From an uncultured Bacillaceae bacterium (GTDB lineage: Bacteria; Bacillota; Bacilli; Bacillales; Bacillaceae_L), in the NCBI GenBank assembly GCA_947497585.1, contig CANMHG010000012.1, positions 1 through 64,000 of the forward strand: a stretch of 64,000 nucleotides of DNA, written 5' to 3'. Below are positions 58,265-64,000 of the stretch, piece by piece. The translations under genes and the position numbers were made by a program. The first letter of the stretch is position 1; every line of letters starts with the position of its first letter. The notes beneath the pieces were generated by a model. That model was given only the letters and a program-made list of their open reading frames with translations, searched no databases and was not told where the DNA came from.

Positions 58265-58712
58265 ATTTTACTTGAAGGGTTTGTTGGTAAGCAATCTCTT
58301 TTCCTTCGCTAGTGAGTATACCATGGTTATTCGCGTTTAGAGTCACTTTAACTTCATAAGTACCAGGACTTAAATAGTCTAAATTATAATAATTACCGTA
58401 GATCCGGTTTATTTTTTCCCCATTAATATATAAATGGGCATGCCCTTCATTATATTTGATATCAGTTGAACCAACCTTGTGCGGTGTAAAAGTGAAATTA
58501 GATGTCATTATTTCCAAAAGCCAAGTCCCGGATTGATCTTGGGTAACTGAGCATGTAATCGTTGGGACAACAAGAGAATTAGGAATTTCAATTGTTTTTT
58601 CATGATGTGTTTGAGAATGACCTAGTGTACTATGGTGCCCATATTGATAATGGAAGAATATCATGACTGAGACAAAAGTAAATATCACGAAAAAACTAAC
58701 TAGCCTATACAT
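58263..58712 (-). CDS. Small exported or membrane-anchored protein
   Basis: This 149-aa protein has an N-terminal signal-anchor, then a His-rich stretch (QYGHHSTLGHSQTHH) and a beta-rich C-terminal domain (FTFTPHKVG, EGHAHLYINGEKINRIYG, YEVKVTLNANNHG). The HAHLYING/NANNHG pattern looks like DUF4399/CopC-like extracytoplasmic folds and may bind copper. It is 40 bp upstream-linked to the DUF2243 gene. I am unsure of the family. Confidence 0.65.
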   Translation of the reverse strand: MYRLVSFFVIFTFVSVMIFFHYQYGHHSTLGHSQTHHEKTIEIPNSLVVPTITCSVTQDQSGTWLLEIMTSNFTFTPHKVGSTDIKYNEGHAHLYINGEKINRIYGNYYNLDYLSPGTYEVKVTLNANNHGILTSEGKEIAYQQTLQVK

Positions 58713-58752
58713 TAATTTAAGTGTCCTCCTTCGTTTTAGTGGTGAAAGACTG

Positions 58753-59223
58753 TCATAAGGTATTTACTGAGGTTTGTTGTGTTTCAATATTTCTTTTAAT
58801 GATAAAACCGATGACAATCAATACTACCCCTAATCCTAGAAAGGCAAGGTCATACAGTAAAGGGTTTGGATCAGCTGGCTTCACACGATGGATTTGGAGA
58901 ATATGATGATTAATAATACCCTCGGTTAAATTAAAAATACCTCCTCCAATAAGGAACCAGCCAAGTAGTAATCGAATTCCTCTATTATGAGCAGTTGGGT
59001 TTCCAGCAACCCATAGAAGAATGCCTCCAATCACTAAAGTGATGGTTACCGCAAAGTGAAAAAGTCCATCACTAACAATTTGTCCCGATCGATCGGTTGC
59101 CATATATACACTATGCCACTGCAAAAGTTGATGAAAGATTATACCGTCTAAAGCTCCAAGAAAGCCAAACCCCAATACAAAACTACCAATTTTAATCAAT
59201 CTTCTATGCGTCTTTATACTCAC
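58753..59223 (-). CDS. DUF2243 membrane protein
   Basis: This 156-aa DUF2243 protein has four helices with charged or His-containing motifs: GALDGIIFHQLLQWHSVY, DGLFHFAVT, FNLTEGIINHHILQIHRV and YDLAFLG. Several membrane-face histidines suggest metal or heme binding, but no function is established. Paired with the His-containing exported protein downstream on the same strand. AAAGGAGAAAAG precedes ATG. Confidence 0.8.
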   Translation of the reverse strand: MSIKTHRRLIKIGSFVLGFGFLGALDGIIFHQLLQWHSVYMATDRSGQIVSDGLFHFAVTITLVIGGILLWVAGNPTAHNRGIRLLLGWFLIGGGIFNLTEGIINHHILQIHRVKPADPNPLLYDLAFLGLGVVLIVIGFIIKRNIETQQTSVNTL

Positions 59224-59324
59224 AACTTTTCTCCTTTATACACAATTCAGAACATTATTACATTTTTGCCGAAATAATAGCATAATATACTATGAAGGAA
59301 GAAACCATAACGCTTTAAAGCATC

Positions 59325-59339
59325 GGGGGCCTGACCCCC
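59325..59339. repeat. GGGGGCCTGACCCCC palindrome, copy 1
   Basis: A 15-bp GC-rich palindrome with flanking CGCTTTAAAG and TTAATGCG in an A/T-rich intergenic region. The same palindrome recurs, twice, at 61611. Confidence 0.85.
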
Positions 59340-59374
59340 AGTCCGTTAATGCGTTACTGAGTTAAATATAATTG

Positions 59375-59404
59375 TTGACGGAAAACCAACTTATATAGTA
59401 TGAT
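59375..59404 (+). promoter_or_regulatory. Promoter of the S-box operon
   Basis: TTGACG (59375-59380), 18 nt, TATGAT (59399-59404), about 27 bp before the SAM riboswitch. Confidence 0.65.
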
Positions 59405-59430
59405 TACTATGGATTAATTAATTGAATATT

Positions 59431-59577
59431 CTTATCAAGAGAGGTAGAGGGACTGGCCCGATGAAGCCCGGCAACCACTGAGTAAATCAGTAAGGTGCCA
59501 ATTCCAGCAGAACAGTAGGTTCTGAGAGATAGGATAGAAGCAATTTCAACTTCTTCGTATCGAAGAAGTTTTTTTGT
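59431..59577 (+). ncRNA. SAM-I (S-box) riboswitch with terminator
   Basis: The aptamer has the family's conserved parts: CTTATCAAGAGAGGTAGAGG, GGCCCGATGAAGCCCGGCAACC, GGTGCCAATTCCAGCAGA and GAGAGATAGGA. A rho-independent terminator follows (AACTTCTTCG-TAT-CGAAGAAGTT plus T7, about 59548-59577). Bound SAM would promote the terminator, so the monooxygenase and ATP-grasp genes are expressed when SAM (methionine or sulfur) is low. Confidence 0.96.
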
Positions 59578-59608
59578 TTTCACAATAGACGAGGGGAGAA
59601 GAGAAAAA

Positions 59609-60661
59609 ATGAGATATGGATTTTGGTTACCGATTTTTGGTGGATGGTTACGAAATGTTGATGATGAAAATATGCCACCTACATTCGAGTACGCAAAAGA
59701 AGTGATCACATCAGCAGAAGAGTGGGGATATGATACAACCCTAATCGCTGAATTATACTTAAATGATATTAAAGGGCCTGAGAGTGACTCTTTAGAAGCT
59801 TGGTCAACAGCTGCAGCTCTAGCGGCTGGGACAAGTAAAATTGAAATCATGACAGCCATTCGACCTGGGTTTCATAACCCAGCAGTTGCTGCAAAAATGG
59901 CCGCGAATATTGATCAAATAAGTAATGGAAGATTTACTTTAAATGTTGTATCTGCGTGGTGGGAAGAAGAAGCAAAGCAATATGGTGGAATTTTCACTGA
60001 GCATGATGAGCGATACGATCGAACAGAAGAATTTATAGATGTACTAAAGGGATTATGGACAGAAGATGTCTTTAACTATGAAGGAAATTTTTATTCAGTT
60101 AAAAATGCAGTTCTATCACCTAAACCTGTTCAAAGACCAAATCCGATTCTTTACGCTGGTGGTGAAAGTCCTAGAGGAAAACAAGCAATAACGAACAAAT
60201 GTGACGCGTATGTAATGCATGGAGGAACAGTAGAAGAAGTAACAGTAAAAATAGCTGATATGAAACAAAGAAGAGCGCAAACTGGCAACCCACCTTTCCA
60301 ATCATTTGGAATGGCTGCGTACATTGTTTGTCGTGATACAGAGGAAGAGGCTCAAGCAGAGCTAAATCGAATTACGAATGTAAGAGAATCAAGTGGATAT
60401 GCTGGATTCAATGACTTCGTTAGTAAGTCACAGTTAGAACAACAAATAAAATTATATGACTACTCTGTTTCAAATCGCGGTTTAAGACCTAATCTAATTG
60501 GTACTCCAGAACAAATTGCTAAAAAGATTATTGAGTATGAAGAAGCTGGAGTTGATTTATTACTACTTCAATTTTCACCGCAGCTTGAAGAAATGGAACG
60601 CTTTTCAAAAAATGTTATGCCATTAGTCGAAGCACTTAGAGAAGCCAAAGTACAGGAGTGA
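59609..60661 (+). CDS. LLM-class FMNH2-dependent sulfur monooxygenase (SfnG/SsuD-like)
   Basis: This 350-aa luciferase-like monooxygenase of the SsuD/SfnG group has the barrel start MRYGFWLPIFGGWLRN, DTTLIAELYLND, TAIRPGFHNPAVAAKMAA, NVVSAWWEEEA and HDERYDRTEEFI. Such enzymes release sulfite or methanesulfinate from sulfonates or dimethyl sulfone. S-box control supports sulfur scavenging for methionine or SAM. GGGGAG lies upstream. No flavin reductase is adjacent. The exact substrate is not determined. Confidence 0.85.
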   Translation: MRYGFWLPIFGGWLRNVDDENMPPTFEYAKEVITSAEEWGYDTTLIAELYLNDIKGPESDSLEAWSTAAALAAGTSKIEIMTAIRPGFHNPAVAAKMAANIDQISNGRFTLNVVSAWWEEEAKQYGGIFTEHDERYDRTEEFIDVLKGLWTEDVFNYEGNFYSVKNAVLSPKPVQRPNPILYAGGESPRGKQAITNKCDAYVMHGGTVEEVTVKIADMKQRRAQTGNPPFQSFGMAAYIVCRDTEEEAQAELNRITNVRESSGYAGFNDFVSKSQLEQQIKLYDYSVSNRGLRPNLIGTPEQIAKKIIEYEEAGVDLLLLQFSPQLEEMERFSKNVMPLVEALREAKVQE

Positions 60662-60669
60662 ATAGTAAA

Positions 60670-61602
60670 ATGAGCAAAATTTACATCATACATGAAAACA
60701 GTGAATGGACCAATCATTTAACAGCTAGACTGGAAGAGTTAGAGCTTCCTTATGAAGAATGGCACCTTGATGAAGGAATTGTTAATTTATTCGAAGCACC
60801 TCCTGAAGGTGTATTTTATAGTCGAATGAGTGCATCTGCACATACGCGCGATCATCGTTTTGCCCCTGAATTAGCAGAGGCAGTGCTTGCATGGCTTGAA
60901 AAGAATGAGAAAAAAGTCTTTAATGGAACACGGGCTTTAAGACTTGAGGTCAGTAAGGTCAATCAATATATGGCACTAAATGCCTGCGGAATTAAAACAC
61001 CTAAAACGCTTGCGGCAGTGGGAAAAGAGCAGATTGTTGAAGCAGCAAAACAACTCGGATCTACTTCTTTTATCACTAAACATAATCGTGCAGGTAAGGG
61101 ACTGGGTGTTCAGTTGTTCCATTCCATCGAAGGTTTACAAGAATATGTAAACAGTGTCGGTTTCGAGGAGCCGGTTGATGGGATTACATTGATACAAGAA
61201 TATATCCTTTCACCTGAATCATATATTACTCGATGTGAGTTTGTTGGAGGAAAGTTTGTTTATGCAGTTCAGGTTGATACATCAGAGGGGTTTGAATTAT
61301 GTCCTGCTGATGCATGTCAAATCGGCGATTTATTCTGTCCGGTAGGAGAAGAAGTAACTGAAAAACCTAAATTTAAAATTATCGAAGGTTTCAATGACCC
61401 TATCATTGAGAAATATGAATTATTCCTTCAAGAAAACAAAATTGCCGTTGCTGGCATTGAATTCATTCGAAATGCAGCAGGTGAGATTTTTACTTATGAT
61501 GTTAATACAAATACGAACTATAACTCTGATGCTGAAAAGGTAGCAGGTAAGTTCGGAATGCTTGAAGTAGCGAAATTTTTAGGAAAAGAATTACAAAAAT
61601 AA
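60670..61602 (+). CDS. RimK-like ATP-grasp protein in the S-box operon
   Basis: This 310-aa ATP-grasp ligase has a preATP domain (about 1-95, KIYIIHENSEWTNHL) and a grasp domain with FITKHNRAGKGLGVQLF, LIQEYILSPESYITRCEF and the Mg-binding YDVNTNTNYNSD. The set of motifs resembles RimK/glutathione-synthase-like ligases. It overlaps the end region of the monooxygenase (ATG 8 bp after its stop), so it is under the same SAM riboswitch. The substrate is unknown; a sulfur compound or peptide is plausible. Confidence 0.82.
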   Translation: MSKIYIIHENSEWTNHLTARLEELELPYEEWHLDEGIVNLFEAPPEGVFYSRMSASAHTRDHRFAPELAEAVLAWLEKNEKKVFNGTRALRLEVSKVNQYMALNACGIKTPKTLAAVGKEQIVEAAKQLGSTSFITKHNRAGKGLGVQLFHSIEGLQEYVNSVGFEEPVDGITLIQEYILSPESYITRCEFVGGKFVYAVQVDTSEGFELCPADACQIGDLFCPVGEEVTEKPKFKIIEGFNDPIIEKYELFLQENKIAVAGIEFIRNAAGEIFTYDVNTNTNYNSDAEKVAGKFGMLEVAKFLGKELQK

Positions 61603-61608
61603 GTCAAC

Positions 61609-61662
61609 AGGGGCCTGACCCCCGGCGCGCTAAAGCTTTAAAGCGCTGGGGGTCAGGCCCCT
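61609..61662. terminator. GGGGCCTGACCCCC-type palindromic hairpin acting as bidirectional terminator
   Basis: A near-perfect 20-bp stem (AGGGGCCTGACCCCCGGCGC with a matching 3' arm, one G-T pair) and a loop with CTTTAAAG. T-rich flank on the right. It lies between convergent genes, only 6 bp from each stop. It contains the palindrome found at 59325. Confidence 0.88.
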
Positions 61663-61667
61663 ACTTT

Positions 61668-62789
61668 TTAGTTTGATGTTTCGTATACGACCCAGTTTGA
61701 GTTGGTGATTTTTGCTGAGAGGCCGATGATTTTGTTTTTAACTCTTGCGGCCTCTTCACCTGTTAGTGGGATAGGCTGATAGTTGTTTCGTGATGTAACT
61801 GAAGAGATGCTAAATGGTATGACTTGAATTTTCTTATCATCCAATAGCTCACCATCTTGTAAACGGAAGGTTTGCTGAAATACGAATGTATCCTTATCAC
61901 TTGGATTACGATTACCACCAAACATAAAATTACCTAAACTATATACGATAAATTTATTATTGTACTCCTCAATTCCCTGAACTACATGGGGGTGATGCCC
62001 TAGAACTAAGTCAGCGCCGCTATCAATCGTGAATCGGCCTAATGACTTTTGAGTAGAGTTTGGCACATATGCCCGTTCTTCGCCCCAATGAAAGTGTACG
62101 ATGATGACTTTAACATCTTGTTCACGTAGTGTTTGGATGTCCTCTTGAATCTGTTTACGAATGGTACTGTTATCAGACCATCCGTTATAGCCGAGTGCTC
62201 CAATTTTTATATCTTTAATAGTAGAAATATGAATATGGTCATTTCCAAAGAATCCAATGTTTTTATCTTTAAGAACGTCTATTGTATCTTGGTATCCTTT
62301 TTTTAAATAATCATACGTATGATTGTTTGCTAGGTTAACAGCTTCAATGCTTCCTAGTGTTAAAATATCTGCATAAGAAGGATCTCCTTTGAATCGAAAC
62401 TTCTTTTCTGCTTTTTGTGTAGACGTAGTGAGAGTTGTTTCAAGATTTACAGTTGTGAAATCATCTTTTTCAAAGATAGGTCGTATGTGCTCTACAAAGA
62501 AGGCAAGACCATTCATATCTGCCTCATGGTTAAAAGTTCCTTTATACCCAAAGCTATCATCACTTCCGATGGTGACATCGCCAGCAGCACTTACTGTTAT
62601 TTCCGTAATAGGTGGAGGTTCTGGAATCTGCTTATGCATTTCAGTAGCCATGACAACAGAACGTGATGGGTGATCCTGGACCACTCTTTCAATTGTCTCA
62701 GTAGTTCCCATTGTTGGAACTGAGATGTTCATTATATTGGAACAGCCAGCTAACATTAGCATTAACACTATCGTAAAAAATACCCTCAT
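61668..62789 (-). CDS. CapA/PgsA-family metallophosphatase-like lipoprotein
   Basis: This 373-aa lipoprotein (lipobox MLAGC, Cys16) has a CapA/PGA_cap domain: VSAAGDVTIGSDDSF, TVNLETTLT, VNLANNHTYDYLKKG, FHWGEERAY and VLGHHPHVVQGIEEY. This calcineurin-like family contains capsule/poly-gamma-glutamate export proteins (CapA/PgsA), but here no capB or capC genes are adjacent, so the role is open. AGGAGAGG lies upstream. Confidence 0.85.
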   Translation of the reverse strand: MRVFFTIVLMLMLAGCSNIMNISVPTMGTTETIERVVQDHPSRSVVMATEMHKQIPEPPPITEITVSAAGDVTIGSDDSFGYKGTFNHEADMNGLAFFVEHIRPIFEKDDFTTVNLETTLTTSTQKAEKKFRFKGDPSYADILTLGSIEAVNLANNHTYDYLKKGYQDTIDVLKDKNIGFFGNDHIHISTIKDIKIGALGYNGWSDNSTIRKQIQEDIQTLREQDVKVIIVHFHWGEERAYVPNSTQKSLGRFTIDSGADLVLGHHPHVVQGIEEYNNKFIVYSLGNFMFGGNRNPSDKDTFVFQQTFRLQDGELLDDKKIQVIPFSISSVTSRNNYQPIPLTGEEAARVKNKIIGLSAKITNSNWVVYETSN

Positions 62790-63039
62790 TTTGATTCCTC
62801 TCCTACACTAGATTGGCCTATTCATCGTTCTCATTGTATGTTCAAAATGACAAAATATGAGAGATTACTACTATAATACTATGTTCGTTATATAGAAATC
62901 TTCAACATGACAAAGGTTGTCAAAACAATCTAATAAACTACAAAAAGCGAAATAGGATCAAATATTTTCCCTAAAACCCCCATATTTCAGAGGTTTTTGT
63001 CGAAGGATGTATTGTTTGTTCAACAAGGGAGGCATACAT

Positions 63040-63366
63040 ATGTTTTTTAAAAAGGTACACGGTATTCATTTATGGAAATTGAATTTGAGGTTTAAAAAGC
63101 TAGGTTTATCAAGAAGTTGGATGGAAGAAACTAAAAATGGGGTTATTCAATTATATCTAGATCCAATAGAAACAGACCGATATTCAAGTCCTGAGGTGCA
63201 GGCTGAGATCAATGAGGTAATCAATGAGCTAGAAGGTGTTGAGACGTTTAGAATATGTATTTTTAAAGAGTGTAAGATTTTATATAAAGAGCAGCTTACA
63301 GACAACGCGTTATCTCGATGGATAGAAATATCTTTAATAGATGAAAAACACAAGCTAATTTCATAA
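63040..63366 (+). CDS. Hypothetical protein
   Basis: This 108-aa soluble alpha-beta protein (MFFKKVHGIHLWKLNLRFKKLGLSRSWME, YSSPEVQAEINEVINELEG) is not one I recognise. ATG at 63040 follows AAGGGAGG by eight bases, and the longer form from 63007 overlaps that site. A bidirectional terminator follows. Confidence 0.6.
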   Translation: MFFKKVHGIHLWKLNLRFKKLGLSRSWMEETKNGVIQLYLDPIETDRYSSPEVQAEINEVINELEGVETFRICIFKECKILYKEQLTDNALSRWIEISLIDEKHKLIS

Positions 63367-63371
63367 AAAAT

Positions 63372-63400
63372 AAAGAGCCTTTCCAAAGAAGGCTCTTTTT
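63372..63400. terminator. Bidirectional terminator
   Basis: An AAAGAGCC/GGCTCTTT stem with T runs on both sides separates the convergent genes. Confidence 0.88.
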
Positions 63401-63987
63401 TAGGCTAATTCAGGCGTAGACTTAATCGAGCTAATTTTTGTGTTTTTTTCTTCTAAACCTAAAATCCAATATTCTACTAACTGCGTTCCTTTGATTAATT
63501 CAATATTGAGTTCTTCAGCATATGTTTTCGCCTTGTCCGTAAAATCCCCAGTTGTTACAATGTATCCACCCTTGGCATCCTTTTTAATCATTTGTGAATG
63601 GAGGATTGCGATAGCCTCAAAACCTAGGTCTTTTTCTAAACATTTAACCTGACCAATGTATAAGCCATCCTCTCGGTCATGCTCTAAATTTATTCCTTCA
63701 TCAGAAGGAGGGCTAATATATACGGTTCCACCATAATATCCTTCAATCACATTCATCACAAATAGCTCAAACTCAAGCGGGTCCTGCCTAATAAACAAAC
63801 TCGAAACAGTTTGGTTTGCTTCTTCAGGGGTTGCTTTTTTAAATCGATAATATAGACCCATTGCTAATGTTTTTTTAATATCACTACTTGTATTAATAGA
63901 GTCTGTAATAATTGATCGCAATTTATCATTTTCTTTTTTACGTCGTATGACATCAAAAGCTGCTAACACTAATAAAATTGCACTCAT
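63400..63987 (-). CDS. Mrr-like restriction-endonuclease-fold membrane protein, possibly truncated by window edge
   Basis: At least 195 aa, with an N-terminal hydrophobic helix (SAILLVLAAFDVI) and a linker. A restriction-endonuclease-like domain follows (about 70-175), with FELFVMNVIEGYYGG, the metal-site pattern DEGINLEHDREDGLYIGQVKC (Asp then Q-x-K) and GGYIVTTGDFTDKAKTYA, as in Mrr_cat proteins. The first visible Met has no ribosome binding site before the window ends, and the frame stays open to 64000, so the gene likely continues. It may act on DNA at the membrane or be a housekeeping nuclease. Confidence 0.7.
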   Translation of the reverse strand: MSAILLVLAAFDVIRRKKENDKLRSIITDSINTSSDIKKTLAMGLYYRFKKATPEEANQTVSSLFIRQDPLEFELFVMNVIEGYYGGTVYISPPSDEGINLEHDREDGLYIGQVKCLEKDLGFEAIAILHSQMIKKDAKGGYIVTTGDFTDKAKTYAEELNIELIKGTQLVEYWILGLEEKNTKISSIKSTPELA

Positions 63988-64000
63988 AACTGAGATAAAA

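Overview
The window comes from a low-GC, endospore-forming member of the Bacillaceae. The signs are strong AGGAGG-type ribosome binding sites, spore-coat genes, a spoVA operon, an S-box riboswitch, FapR- and sigma-K-like sites, and a gene order that tracks the Bacillus subtilis yjb-yjc region (prpE, yjbQ, fabI, cotO, cotZ, then spoVIF, yjcD, yjcF, yjcG, yjcH). A four-gene spore manganese-oxidase core (mnxE, mnxF, mnxG and a probable mnxD) suggests a relative of the marine manganese-oxidising Bacillus strains. The species cannot be fixed from this sequence.

Layout. 1-480: tandem 52-bp palindromic repeats. 0.5-7.9 kb: housekeeping genes (prpE, rodA, mgtE, a CPA2-type antiporter, fabI) and an EAL phosphodiesterase. 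8.1-9.6 kb: two glycine/methionine-rich membrane proteins and a SCO1 protein, probably mnxA, mnxB and mnxC. 9.7-28.2 kb: a large spore-surface island with cotO, two Cys-rich CotZ/ExsY proteins, mnxD-like/mnxE/mnxF/mnxG, His/Cys-rich proteins, four ATP-grasp genes (three of YheC/YheD type), a cysteine-poor CotZ paralogue, and small acidic or SGNS-motif proteins. 28.2-33.7 kb: a PAP2/vanadium-haloperoxidase-like protein, a spoVA2mob-type operon and spoVIF. 33.9-42 kb: a YjcD-type helicase, a broken histidine kinase, an MBL hydrolase, a YetF-like protein, and yjcF-yjcG-yjcH.

42-50 kb holds a nitrate/sulfonate-type ABC transporter, a second SCO lipoprotein, a TAXI-TRAP transporter and a solitary tRNA-Val. 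50-53 kb holds a PAS histidine kinase and an FAD protein. 53.2-58.2 kb is a yrkDEFHIJ/cst-like persulfide-detoxification locus: a CstR repressor, DsrE, rhodanese, TusA-rhodanese, rhodanese-MBL persulfide dioxygenase, TusA and TauE, with several ATACC(C)-N-GGGTAT-type operators and two gene remnants. 58.2-64 kb holds two small exported or membrane genes, a SAM-I riboswitch controlling a flavin monooxygenase plus an ATP-grasp gene, a CapA-like lipoprotein, and an Mrr-like endonuclease-fold gene cut by the window edge.

How it fits together. The 10-33 kb block looks like one sporulation-specific accessory island placed between anchors that are close neighbours in B. subtilis (cotO-cotZ and spoVIF). 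At least seven starts there have an AC-N16/17-CATANNNTA (one TATANNNTA) sigma-K-like promoter. Its most striking feature is a repeated small beta-rich domain, ending in a motif like IPFE-x-I, that I see in CotO, the MnxD-like protein (twice), MnxE, MnxF, the protein after MnxG (twice) and the His-rich protein beyond it. This suggests a family of ring- or barrel-forming coat proteins built around the giant multicopper oxidase.
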